A DNA stretch of 64,000 bases from Polluticaenibacter yanchengensis (GTDB lineage Bacteria; Bacteroidota; Bacteroidia; Chitinophagales; Chitinophagaceae), in contig JAQGEF010000002.1 in assembly GCA_027854065.1 (NCBI GenBank), positions 62,001 through 126,000 on the forward strand, given 5' to 3'. The notes beneath the pieces are model-generated. The model was not told the origin of the DNA. It made no database searches and saw only the letters and a program-made list of their open reading frames with translations. This document shows, one piece after another, positions 53,733-61,929 of the stretch (positions are counted from its first letter, which is position 1; each line of letters opens with the position of its first letter). A program made the position numbers and the translations under genes.

Positions 53733-54854
53733 ATGCATATTAATAAATATATAAAAAAACTGTTTTTATTGCTGCCTTTAGTATTTGCCGGCCAGGTGTT
53801 GCTGGCAAATACACCGGCAGGTGCAAAACCTGGTTTTGAGATTACGACCAACCTTATACTGTCCATTTTTTCTGTAGTGCTTTTAGCTATTATTATCCTG
53901 CTGGCAGTTACATTGAAATCTGCTTTTAAGGTTTATAAAGAGAAAATGAAAAGCAGCCAGGCATTAAAGAGCCTTTTTATAGCCGGGCTTTCATTATTAA
54001 GCATCCACGCATTACAGGCGCAGGCTAATCCTGAAGACGCAGTGAAAGCGGTGGTTTACCAGGAGGCGGAAATAACAAAGTATATTCTTTATATTATTTT
54101 ACTGGTAGAGGTGGTCGTTATTTTCTACATGGTAAAAATGATTAAATTCTTTACCGGTATAGAAAAAGTGGAGACTGAAAAAGCCGTTAGGAAACCGCTT
54201 GTGAATTGGGGCAATATCTGGTATAGAATGAATAAATTCCGCCCTATTGAAGAGGAGGCCGATATTGATACAGGGCATAGCTACGATGGTATCCGCGAGT
54301 TGAACAATATTACCCCTCCCTGGTTTGTGGCAGGTTTCGCACTATCTATATTATTTGGTATTGGCTATATGTGGCGTTATCATGTATCGGAGAGTGCCCC
54401 TTTACAAATTGAGGAATATAACCGTGAGGTGGCAGAAGCGAAACTGAAAATTGAAGAGTACTTAAAGACGCAGGCGAACAATGTGGATGAAAATACGGTA
54501 ACGATGCTGGATGATGCGGGCATTGCTGCAGGTAAAGCATTATTTACGGCTAACTGTGTTGCCTGTCATGGTGACCAGGCCCAGGGTGCGGGTGTAGGAC
54601 CAAACCTTACGGATGAGTTCTGGTTACATGGCGGTAGTATTCACGATGTATTTAAATCTATAAAATACGGCTGGCCGGAGCAGGGAATGAAAGCCTGGAA
54701 AGAGGATTTTTCACCAACACAGATTGCTCAGCTGGCAAGCTTTATCAGGAGCCAGCATGGTAAGCAAATACCAGGCGCTAAAGAGCCACAGGGTGATAAA
54801 TACGTGGAAGAAGAAAGTGCTGCTGCAGTAACTGATTCTACTAAGACCGAATAG
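53733..54854 (+). CDS. ccoP: cbb3 oxidase cytochrome c subunit CcoP (monoheme)
   Basis: 373 aa, larger than proteobacterial CcoP at the N-terminus, with extra hydrophobic spans (about 10-30, 38-60, 75-90, 113-135), then the conserved CcoP part (YDGIRELNNITPPWFVAGFA). One heme site is seen, NCVACHGDQAQGAG (Cys275, Cys278, His279). The second CXXCH of the usual diheme CcoP is absent. It passes electrons from the cytochrome pool to the fused CcoNO. In the cco operon. Confidence 0.92.
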   Translation: MHINKYIKKLFLLLPLVFAGQVLLANTPAGAKPGFEITTNLILSIFSVVLLAIIILLAVTLKSAFKVYKEKMKSSQALKSLFIAGLSLLSIHALQAQANPEDAVKAVVYQEAEITKYILYIILLVEVVVIFYMVKMIKFFTGIEKVETEKAVRKPLVNWGNIWYRMNKFRPIEEEADIDTGHSYDGIRELNNITPPWFVAGFALSILFGIGYMWRYHVSESAPLQIEEYNREVAEAKLKIEEYLKTQANNVDENTVTMLDDAGIAAGKALFTANCVACHGDQAQGAGVGPNLTDEFWLHGGSIHDVFKSIKYGWPEQGMKAWKEDFSPTQIAQLASFIRSQHGKQIPGAKEPQGDKYVEEESAAAVTDSTKTE

Positions 54855-54869
54855 TTTCTTTGAACATTT

Positions 54870-55045
54870 TTTGGGGCTGGGAACTGTATAGCATCATTGA
54901 ACTTTTGTTCCGGCTTCTTTGGGGTGCCGCCCCGTGCAGAGGTTCTGTTTTATACCGTCCGGTATATTTGGTGAATAGTTTCAGTTTCATGCACGGGGCC
55001 GCCGGTAAAACCGTCGCCCAAAGTATCCGGCAGCCCATGTACAGT
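54870..55045 (-). repeat. GC-rich intergenic repeat, copy D (with expanded centre)
   Basis: Same orientation as copy A. Ends GGGGCTGGGAACTG, TGAACTTTTGTTCCGGCTTC and ATCCGGCAGCCC match the family. The centre differs: GCCGCCCCGTGCA and TGCACGGGGCCGCCGG form an inverted pair around an AT-rich insert. It lies inside the cco cluster, between ccoP and ccoG. Confidence 0.75.
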
Positions 55046-55226
55046 GGTATTTCTATTAAGCTACTGAAATGATTGTAGTTTGGATTTGTAAGAATTGGTT
55101 ACATGATACCCTGTAGGGAATACCAGGGATAAACTGATGTAAATTAACCAGGAACCTGTGAATATATCGTAAACACGACATTATGGTATTGCATTCACTT
55201 TGATGGAAAATATAAAATAGTGCGCA

Positions 55227-56645
55227 ATGAAAGAGTATGAAGAAGTAGATATTAAAGCGAATCCTGACGAGGTTTTCAGAAACAGGGCATCAACAGTTGA
55301 CGAAAAGGGGAAGCGTAACTGGATCTATGCCATGAAGCCTAAAGGAAAGCTTTATTCATTGCGTAACTATTTTTCCTGGTTTTATTTTGCCATATTTTTC
55401 GCTATGCCGTTTATTAAGGTAAACGGAATGCCTTTTGTGTTGTTGAATTTTGTAGAGGCAAAATTTATATTATTCGGCAAGATCTTCTGGCCGCAGGATT
55501 TTTTCATTTTTGCGGTAGCCATGATTGTGGCGATTGTTTCAGTTGTGTTATTTACGGTGGTATATGGCCGGTTGTTCTGTGGCTGGATCTGCCCTCAAAC
55601 GTTCTTTATGGAAATGCTGTTTCGCAAGGTAGAATGGGCTATTGAGGGTACAAAATCGCAACAAATAAAACTTAACAATAGCGCCTGGAATACTGAAAAA
55701 ATATTGAAACGGGGTGGTAAACATATTGTGTTTTTTATTCTGAGTTTTATCATTGCCAATACTTTTTTATCGTATATCCTGGGTGTGGATGAATTGAAGA
55801 AAATCATATCGGAGCCGATATCGGAACATGGATTGTTATTTACGGGGTTGCTGTTTTTTACAACTTTGTTTTATGTGGTGTATGCTTTTGTGAGAGAGAT
55901 TGTTTGTACGACGATCTGCCCTTACGGCCGCCTGCAGGGTGTTATGTTTGATAAGAATACTATGCAGATTGCTTATGACTATGAGCGGGGAGAGCCGAGA
56001 GGGAAATTGAAAAAGAACAACACGGAAATTAAAGGGGATTGTATCGATTGCATGAAGTGTGTGCATGTGTGCCCAACGGGTATTGATATCCGGAATGGGG
56101 TGCAAATGGAATGTGTTGGTTGTACCGCTTGTATTGATGCCTGTAACGAAGTGATGTTTAAAATAAACAAACCTTTGGGATTGATTCGCTATGCATCGGA
56201 AAATGAAATAGAGAAAAAGGAGAAGTTTAAGTTTGGTTCAAGATTGAAGGCATATACTATATTGTTAGTGGCATTAATTGGTTTTATGGCTGCTTTAATT
56301 GTCTCAAGAAAAAGTGTCGATACGTTTATATCACGAGCTCGCGGGCAGCTATATCAGGAATTACCCGGCAATAAATACAGCAACCTGTATAACGCTAAAA
56401 TTTTAAACAAAACGAATAAAGAAAAAGATGTAGCGTTTAAGGTTGAAAATATGCCGGCTACTATTAAACTGGTGAGTCATCATGGTGTGCATCTGAAAAG
56501 TGAGGCGATCAATGAAACAACATTTTTTATTGAAATAGATATGGATAAAGTTTTGAAGCGTTCTACAGACCTTGAGATAGGTGTGTATGAAAATGATCAA
56601 AAAATTCAGACTGTTAAAACAACATTTTTAGGACCTTTTAAATAA
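55227..56645 (+). CDS. ccoG: cbb3 oxidase assembly protein CcoG (RdxA/FixG)
   Basis: 472 aa. Several spans with CGWICPQTFFMEMLFRKVEW and CTTICPYGRLQGVMF carry the conserved CxxxC-type motifs. Two 4Fe-4S sites follow (CIDCMKCVHVCPTG, CVGCTACIDACNEVM), and the C-terminal Ig-like FixG_C domain covers about 365-472. CcoG reduces copper for insertion into the oxidase. Separated from ccoP by the copy D repeat. Confidence 0.95.
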   Translation: MKEYEEVDIKANPDEVFRNRASTVDEKGKRNWIYAMKPKGKLYSLRNYFSWFYFAIFFAMPFIKVNGMPFVLLNFVEAKFILFGKIFWPQDFFIFAVAMIVAIVSVVLFTVVYGRLFCGWICPQTFFMEMLFRKVEWAIEGTKSQQIKLNNSAWNTEKILKRGGKHIVFFILSFIIANTFLSYILGVDELKKIISEPISEHGLLFTGLLFFTTLFYVVYAFVREIVCTTICPYGRLQGVMFDKNTMQIAYDYERGEPRGKLKKNNTEIKGDCIDCMKCVHVCPTGIDIRNGVQMECVGCTACIDACNEVMFKINKPLGLIRYASENEIEKKEKFKFGSRLKAYTILLVALIGFMAALIVSRKSVDTFISRARGQLYQELPGNKYSNLYNAKILNKTNKEKDVAFKVENMPATIKLVSHHGVHLKSEAINETTFFIEIDMDKVLKRSTDLEIGVYENDQKIQTVKTTFLGPFK

Positions 56646-56651
56646 TAAATA

Positions 56652-57089
56652 ATGAGTTGGGGTTATAAAATTTTAAGCGTGATTATTGTTTTTATTTGCG
56701 GAATGACTTTTATGGTAACGGTGGCCATGAGACAAACCAATGAAATGTTCGATGAACAGTATTATGCTAAGGAACTCAAGTTTCAGGAGCTGATAGATGC
56801 AGAAAAGAACTTAAGCCTGTTACCCGATACTATCAGGATTAAACAAAATTCTGCCGGACTGGATATTTCTTTGCCAACTTTTAAAGGTAATACGAATGCT
56901 GAAGGGGAAATTACTTTTTTGCGTCCTTCTGATCAATCAAAAGATTTTATTCAAAAAATAACAGCCGATAATATTGATAGTATCAGTATTCCACAATCTT
57001 CTTTGGTAAGGGGGGAGTATAAGATCCGTTTTAAATGGCAGGCTGAAGGTGTTGATTTTTACAGGGAAAAAATCTTTTTTGTACAATAA
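56652..57089 (+). CDS. ccoH: FixH/CcoH family cbb3 assembly protein
   Basis: 145 aa. An N-terminal span (ILSVIIVFICGMTFMVTVAM) and the segment QTNEMFDEQYYAKELKFQEL are the FixH pattern, with a periplasmic beta-domain afterwards. FixH supports assembly of CcoN. It lies 6 nt after ccoG and 3 nt before the SafE-type gene, so the cluster continues as one unit. Confidence 0.88.
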   Translation: MSWGYKILSVIIVFICGMTFMVTVAMRQTNEMFDEQYYAKELKFQELIDAEKNLSLLPDTIRIKQNSAGLDISLPTFKGNTNAEGEITFLRPSDQSKDFIQKITADNIDSISIPQSSLVRGEYKIRFKWQAEGVDFYREKIFFVQ

Positions 57090-57092
57090 TTG

Positions 57093-57800
57093 ATGGTAGC
57101 GGGAGATATTATAGCAGGTGTTATTATCGGGCTGGTAAGCAGTGTACATTGTATAGGTATGTGCGGTCCTATTGCTTTGTCATTACCTGTATATAATGAA
57201 TCTCCTTTTAAGAAAGCGTCGTTGATTTTGATTTATAACCTGGGTAGGGCTTTCAGTTATGCGTGTATTGGTTTGCTGATAGGGTTTCTAGGACAACGTT
57301 TTGTTTTGTGGGGTTTTCAGCAGGCTTTGTCTCTTATTGCGGGTGCAGCTATCCTTATCATTTTTACATTTAAATACTGGGGTGGTAAATATGCTGCCTC
57401 ATTTGAGAAACCTTTCTTTTCTGTCAAGGCAAAACTATCCGGGTTGCTCTCCGGGAGAAAGAATACGCTTTCCTACTTTTTAATTGGTGTATTGAATGGT
57501 TTATTGCCTTGCGGGATGGTATATGTTGCCGCAGGTTATGCTTTGGCATTGAGTAATCCCTTTTACAGCGCTGCTTTTATGTTTTTGTTTGGTCTGGGTA
57601 CTTTGCCATTGATGGCTTCTATTACTATTCTTAGTAAAAATTTGTCCTTTAATTTTCGTCAGAAACTGAATAGAATTGTACCTTTTATTATCTGTATTAC
57701 TGCTGTTTGCCTGTTGCTTCGTGGTATGGGTTTAGGCATTCCTTATTTAAGTCCTAAAATGGAAGCAAGGCCCCAGACATCTCATGTAATAGGCTGCTGA
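57093..57800 (+). CDS. SafE/TauE-type sulfite exporter family membrane protein
   Basis: 235 aa, about six spans. MVAGDIIAGVIIGLVSSVHC followed by IGMCGPIALSLPVY is the start of the family, and LIGVLNGLLPCGMVYVAAGY is its second repeat. The ATG at 57093 is preferred to a TTG one codon earlier. In Bacteroidota this gene commonly closes cbb3 clusters; the Cys in HCxGMCG and LLPCGM suggests copper handling, as with CcoA-like relatives, rather than sulfite export. Inferred. Confidence 0.88.
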   Translation: MVAGDIIAGVIIGLVSSVHCIGMCGPIALSLPVYNESPFKKASLILIYNLGRAFSYACIGLLIGFLGQRFVLWGFQQALSLIAGAAILIIFTFKYWGGKYAASFEKPFFSVKAKLSGLLSGRKNTLSYFLIGVLNGLLPCGMVYVAAGYALALSNPFYSAAFMFLFGLGTLPLMASITILSKNLSFNFRQKLNRIVPFIICITAVCLLLRGMGLGIPYLSPKMEARPQTSHVIGC

Positions 57801-57867
57801 TTGCTGCGAACAGTATATTTGAAATTGTTTTGTTCTGATTGTAATATTATAAAACCGATATCAATAG

Positions 57868-58869
57868 TCAATGATTATCTAACTTTTCAATTTCTTTCTT
57901 TACCTCATCTAATAGTTGTTGTTCGGAAGGAAGGTATAGTTGGTATTTACTGGTAACAATGGTTTGATTGTTTTCGGGCAAAGAGATTTTTACCATCGCA
58001 TCGTTTTTATCTGTACAAAGCAATATGCCTATTGTTGGGTTTTCAAATGCTTGTTTTTCGAAACGATCAAAGTAATTTACATACATCTGTAATTGCCCTA
58101 AATCCTGGTGCGAAAGCTTTTGAGTTTTAATTTCTATCAGTACAAAACATTGTAATAAGCGGTTGTAAAAAACGAGGTCTGCAAAATACTCATCTCCGGC
58201 AATATGTATTCTTTTTTGCCTGGCTATAAAAGCAAAACCATTTCCCAGCTCCAATATGAAATCTTGTAAATGGGTAATAATAGTTGATTCCAGGTCTTTT
58301 TCGTAGTAGGCAGCTTCCCTTTTCAATCCTAAGAATTCAAGTACCATCGGATCTTTAATAATTTCTTTGGCATCACCGGGTTGTTTTTCATTTCTGGCTA
58401 CTGCCAATACTGAGGCTATATCATTGCTCATTAACAGCCGCTCAAATAACTGGCTGTTTATTTGTCGTTCTAATTGCCTGGCTGTCCAGTGATTTTTTGT
58501 TGCTTCGGCAATATAAAATTCTCTTTTATCCTGATTATCAATGCGAATAAGTGTTCTGTAATGAGTCCAGCTGAATTGCGAACGCAGTGCGTTCGTAATT
58601 GGAAATGTCCGGTAAAATTGTCTGTTCATTTCCAGTTGCCTTACCGAGAAACCTGAACCAAACTGTGGCTGGAAGGTATCTGAAATAGATTTTATGAGAA
58701 AAACGCCATAATCGGCACGTTCTTCACCTTGCTGCTCCTCTTCAAATATTACTTTACCAATTTGCCAATACATAAGCACTCGTTCAATATCTACACTGCG
58801 GATTGCTTTTTGACGTGCATTCGTAATGATGCTTTGAATCTGGGATATGATATTTTTATTGAGCTCCAT
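57868..58869 (-). CDS. YhcG-type PD-(D/E)XK nuclease (DUF1016)
   Basis: 333 aa. The N-terminal DUF1016 region (KAIRSVDIERVLMYWQIGKV, FGSGFSVRQLEMNRQFYRTF) is followed by the nuclease core FADLVFYNRLLQCFVLIEIK, which has the Asp...Glu-x-Lys catalytic triad. Members occur as stand-alone genes or near restriction-modification systems, and some are thought to cut recombination intermediates or foreign DNA. No methylase is adjacent, so this is an orphan. Convergent with the SafE gene, upstream of the copy E repeat and a tRNA gene, a setting consistent with acquisition. Confidence 0.9.
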   Translation of the reverse strand: MELNKNIISQIQSIITNARQKAIRSVDIERVLMYWQIGKVIFEEEQQGEERADYGVFLIKSISDTFQPQFGSGFSVRQLEMNRQFYRTFPITNALRSQFSWTHYRTLIRIDNQDKREFYIAEATKNHWTARQLERQINSQLFERLLMSNDIASVLAVARNEKQPGDAKEIIKDPMVLEFLGLKREAAYYEKDLESTIITHLQDFILELGNGFAFIARQKRIHIAGDEYFADLVFYNRLLQCFVLIEIKTQKLSHQDLGQLQMYVNYFDRFEKQAFENPTIGILLCTDKNDAMVKISLPENNQTIVTSKYQLYLPSEQQLLDEVKKEIEKLDNH

Positions 58870-58967
58870 TTCTGAAATATTAAGGGTGAGGGGGAATTTG
58901 AGGTTTCAACAAATTTAAAGATTCCTGGTGAGTATTGGATGAACTGTTGAACAGAACATTGATGAAG

Positions 58968-59116
58968 AAGGGCTGCGGTGGACAGCAGGCGGGCGTGCCT
59001 TACGCCCGGTACGAGCCCGTGCGGGCATTACTTTCGGAGGTAAGTGATGGCGAGTACGTTACCCTGCAGTACGCCGGACTAATGTTCAAATAAGTACTAA
59101 TGCTGAAAGCCCCAAA
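58968..59116 (+). repeat. GC-rich intergenic repeat, copy E (divergent)
   Basis: Starts AAGGGCTGCGG and ends ATGCTGAAAGCCCCAAAT like copies B and C, with AATGTTCAAATAAGTACTAA matching the reversed end of copy A. The centre is diverged (CGGGCGTGCCTTACGCCCGG palindrome and GTACGAGCCCG). It lies between the nuclease gene start and tRNA-Arg. Confidence 0.75.
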
Positions 59117-59136
59117 TGAAAAGAAGGTGGAATATG

Positions 59137-59208
59137 TGGCTTTGCCAGGAATCGAACCTGGATCTGGAGCTTCGGAAACTCTTATACTATCCATTGTACT
59201 ACAAAGCC
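59137..59208 (-). tRNA. tRNA-Arg (anticodon CCG)
   Basis: Minus strand GGCTTTG...CAAAGCC acceptor stem, D-arm with AATGGATA, anticodon loop TTCCGAA (anticodon CCG) and CCAGGTTCGATTCCTGG T-arm. The discriminator is A and the terminal CCA is not encoded. The D-stem and anticodon stem contain a wobble and a mismatch. Confidence 0.9.
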
Positions 59209-59289
59209 TGAAGGAGCCGCAAAGTTGTAAAAATAAAATGGCTATACAAAATATAAAGTGTATAATTTAGAGTTTTGAAAATATTAATA

Positions 59290-60060
59290 ATGGATTTACA
59301 ACTAAAAAATAAGACTTTCCTGGTATTTGGAGCAAGTTCGGGTCTGGGAAGGGCGGTTGCGGAAGCGCTTTTGAAAGAAAATGCGACAGTGATAGGTGTG
59401 GCAAGGAGAAAGGCACTTTTGAAAGAACTGGAGGAAAATGCCGGCTTTACGGCTATTGAACAGGATATGACTGCGGATGATGCGGTGGTAAACCTGGTTA
59501 ATGCTATCGGGGGAAAACAGGTGGATGGTATTTTACTGAACGGCGGCGGCCCTCCTGCAATGCAGACGTTGGAAACTAAAATAGAAGATTGGGACGCGGC
59601 ATATCATTTGCTGTTACGCTGGAAAGTGGTTTTACTCAAACACTTTATTCCTTTGATGCAGTTGCAGGGTTGGGGTCGTGTTTTGTTTGTGGAAAGTGGT
59701 TCGGTAAAGCAGCCGCTGGAAAACCTGGTATTGAGTAATGCTTTCCGGGTAGCGGTGGTGAATATGGCAAAAACGCTGAGCCAGGAAATTGCGGGAAGTA
59801 ATGTGACTCTGAATGTATTGGCGCCGGGCAGCCATGATACAGATGCCATTAACAGGGTGTATGAAAAGAAAAGTGAGCAAACGGGGCTGTCTTTTGATGA
59901 AGTGAGGATGCAGGCAATTAATGGCAGCCCGATGAAACGTATTGGGGATGCGTCTGATTTTGCTTCCCTGGCGGTTTGGTTCTTTAGTGATTTTAGCAAG
60001 TATATTAATGGCCAGACGATTACAGTGGATGGTGGTATTAATAAAAGTATATTCGGATAG
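59290..60060 (+). CDS. SDR family protein with altered catalytic residues
   Basis: 256 aa from the ATG at 59290. VFGASSGLGRAVAEALLK binds the nucleotide and LLNGGGPPAMQTLE replaces the NAG loop. The usual Tyr-x-x-x-Lys is replaced by SNAFR in LENLVLSNAFRVAVVNMAKT, while a Ser is kept (VESGSVKQP). This matches a divergent SDR branch annotated as 3-oxoacyl-ACP reductase-like, in which the Tyr and Lys are not conserved. Activity unknown. Lies alone between tRNA-Arg and tRNA-Lys genes. Confidence 0.85.
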   Translation: MDLQLKNKTFLVFGASSGLGRAVAEALLKENATVIGVARRKALLKELEENAGFTAIEQDMTADDAVVNLVNAIGGKQVDGILLNGGGPPAMQTLETKIEDWDAAYHLLLRWKVVLLKHFIPLMQLQGWGRVLFVESGSVKQPLENLVLSNAFRVAVVNMAKTLSQEIAGSNVTLNVLAPGSHDTDAINRVYEKKSEQTGLSFDEVRMQAINGSPMKRIGDASDFASLAVWFFSDFSKYINGQTITVDGGINKSIFG

Positions 60061-60130
60061 AGGTAGAAGGCAGGATGAATGTCTGGTTTGGAACTGGTTG
60101 AAATTTTTTTTGAAAAAAACTGATAAAAAC

Positions 60131-60160
60131 TTGTTCGTTTCCAAAAACTTTGTATTTTTG
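60131..60160 (+). promoter_or_regulatory. Promoter of the tRNA-Lys pair
   Basis: TTG at 60131-60133 and TATTTTTG at 60153-60160 are exactly the Bacteroidota -33 and -7 consensus with 19 nt between them. It lies 57 nt before the first tRNA-Lys. Confidence 0.85.
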
Positions 60161-60217
60161 CACCCCAATCGAAAAGTAATCAAGCTTTTAGATAGGAAAG
60201 TTCTCAAAAAATAAGTT

Positions 60218-60290
60218 GATTTCGTAGCTCAGTTGGTAGAGCAATACACTTTTAATGTATGGGCCCTGGGTTCGAGTCCCAGCGGAATCA
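60218..60290 (+). tRNA. tRNA-Lys (anticodon TTT), copy 1
   Basis: 73 nt with GATTTCG...CGGAATC acceptor stem (one G-U), D-arm GCTCAGTTGGTAGAGC, anticodon arm ATACA-CTTTTAA-TGTAT (TTT) and T-arm CTGGGTTCGAGTCCCAG. Terminal CCA not encoded. Identical to copy 2. Confidence 0.97.
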
Positions 60291-60324
60291 CAAGATGCAT
60301 TACACATCTTTAAAAAGTAATTGA

Positions 60325-60397
60325 GATTTCGTAGCTCAGTTGGTAGAGCAATACACTTTTAATGTATGGGCCCTGGGTTCGAGTCCCAGCGGAATCA
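60325..60397 (+). tRNA. tRNA-Lys (anticodon TTT), copy 2
   Basis: Identical 73-nt sequence, 34 nt after copy 1. The spacer has a small hairpin (AAGATG/CATCTT). A terminator follows directly. Confidence 0.97.
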
Positions 60398-60399
60398 CA

Positions 60400-60426
60400 A
60401 AGCCTCAACGTTAGTTGGGGCTTTTT
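60400..60426 (+). terminator. Terminator of the tRNA-Lys pair
   Basis: AAGCCTCAAC pairs with GTTGGGGCTT (one G-U) around a 4-nt loop, followed by TTTC, 3 nt after the second tRNA. Confidence 0.8.
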
Positions 60427-60514
60427 CATTTTAACCTGCCGGTTTTCAACATTTCCATTTTATATTTTAATGGCGCTTTATAAAAAACAGGTTATAGGCG
60501 TGGAATGCTATAGA

Positions 60515-60550
60515 ACAAGGGCTGTCCGAAAAGACAGCCCTTGTTTTTTT
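60515..60550. terminator. Terminator hairpin between the tRNA pair and the susD gene
   Basis: A perfect 12-bp stem (ACAAGGGCTGTC with its complement, 6-nt loop) with TTTTTTT on the plus strand. It lies at the end of the minus-strand SusD gene and can stop transcripts from both sides. Confidence 0.8.
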
Positions 60551-61919
60551 AACGAGGATTCTGAGGTATTCCTGAAAGTAAAATAACGTCTTCCGGGATG
60601 GCGACGGCATATCGCAGGTCATTTGGAGGGAGTTTATACACTTGTCCGTTCACAGTTCGCTGAAGAGTGATCGCAGCACCGTCCCGGTTCAGTCTTTTTA
60701 AGTCTGCCCAACGCGTGCCACGAAAGACCAGTTCTTTTCTTCTTTCCTTGAATAAAATCTCTAATGCAGTAGTGGCATTGGTAAATTGATAAGGGACATA
60801 TTTAGTCTTTTTCCATCTTTTCACTAATAAGGTATTGATATATTCTGAGGCCTGCGCCAGTTTGTTTAGCCTTATATTGCATTCTGTCAGTATCAGGTAA
60901 ATCTCACCGACAGAAATGCCAGTTAAATTGCCTGAGCCTCCGGAAAGGGAGCCTTTAAACCGGATGGAATTGTCCGGGTTCGTACGGAAAAACATCAATT
61001 TCCGTAAATCATCCGTAGGATAAAGATTATACAACTCCGGCGTTATTTTGGCAACACTTCCGCTTAGCGGGTTGGCATAGAACATGACATTGTAAAAAAT
61101 CGTTTCTGTGCCAATGCCATTGACTGCCGGTAAAGGATAATTGCTGCTGCTGTTTAAATTATTAAAGTCGATGAGCTCTTTACTGAATTGAATGACTTTT
61201 TCTGCATACGTTAAAGCAGAGTCGTATTGACCCATATACAGGTAAGTGCGTGCGAGTAAGCCGTATGCTGCAGATTTATCGGGCCGGGACCTGGAAATCT
61301 GAGTTGGTGGCAACAGGTCAATAGCCTGGTGCAGGTCATTTAAAATGTACTCATAAGTTTCTTCTACAGAGTATCTTTTGGAAGGCTTATTGAAATCCGG
61401 GTCTTCTCTTATTACCATACCGAGGTCATTTCTGGCAGTTGCTTTATTATAAATTGGCGCCCATGCTAAAACGCCGTCCAGGTACCGTGCTGCTCTGAAT
61501 GTTAAAGCCTGTCCTTTGATATTCCGGGCAATGATACCGGTATGCTGGTTTTGTTGAAGTCCGTCGATGACGGCGTTGCAGGCATAAATCCCTTTGTAAG
61601 TATTGTACCATTCGTCACCAACAGAGGCAATCAGCCTTGAAACATAATCGGGCTGCCATGTGTATAATCGTTTGTCACTTTCGTATAGCATGGCGTTGTA
61701 ATCAGCATCTGTGAGGTAGTATTCGTCGGCAGAAACCAATCCTATTGAGATGAAATCCGTATTCATGTTGGCCGCATGATCTAATATGGCCTGAAAATCG
61801 TCTAAGGTTACGGGTACGGATAATTTGTTATTTGATTTTACATCCAGGATCTTATTGCAGCCGGCCAGGAGTAATGCCAGTATGATGATGATTTTACCGG
61901 TTAATTGATAGTATTTCAT
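60549..61919 (-). CDS. RagB/SusD family nutrient-binding lipoprotein
   Basis: 456 aa. Lipobox LLLAGC (Cys21) gives outer-membrane anchoring at the surface. The helical core has SusD features (YLDGVLAWAPIYNKATARND, SAAYGLLARTYLYMGQYDSA) and ends with ALEILFKERRKELVFRGTRW, then ADLKRLNRDG, the typical SusD C-terminus. It works as a lid for the SusC channel, binding glycans, peptides or other ligands. It lies 10 nt after the SusC gene; no glycoside hydrolase is visible in the window, so the ligand is unknown. Confidence 0.93.
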   Translation of the reverse strand: MKYYQLTGKIIIILALLLAGCNKILDVKSNNKLSVPVTLDDFQAILDHAANMNTDFISIGLVSADEYYLTDADYNAMLYESDKRLYTWQPDYVSRLIASVGDEWYNTYKGIYACNAVIDGLQQNQHTGIIARNIKGQALTFRAARYLDGVLAWAPIYNKATARNDLGMVIREDPDFNKPSKRYSVEETYEYILNDLHQAIDLLPPTQISRSRPDKSAAYGLLARTYLYMGQYDSALTYAEKVIQFSKELIDFNNLNSSSNYPLPAVNGIGTETIFYNVMFYANPLSGSVAKITPELYNLYPTDDLRKLMFFRTNPDNSIRFKGSLSGGSGNLTGISVGEIYLILTECNIRLNKLAQASEYINTLLVKRWKKTKYVPYQFTNATTALEILFKERRKELVFRGTRWADLKRLNRDGAAITLQRTVNGQVYKLPPNDLRYAVAIPEDVILLSGIPQNPR

Positions 61920-61929
61920 TGTAAGGAGT

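Noticed and set aside
59604..60207. Two minus-strand frames of 131 and 191 codons across the SDR gene
   Set aside because: They are antisense shadows of a clear SDR with intact nucleotide-binding motif; their composition is His/Arg/Ile rich and random.
60294..60312. Small hairpin between the two tRNA-Lys genes as a terminator
   Set aside because: Six-base stem without a T-run; more likely part of tRNA precursor processing.
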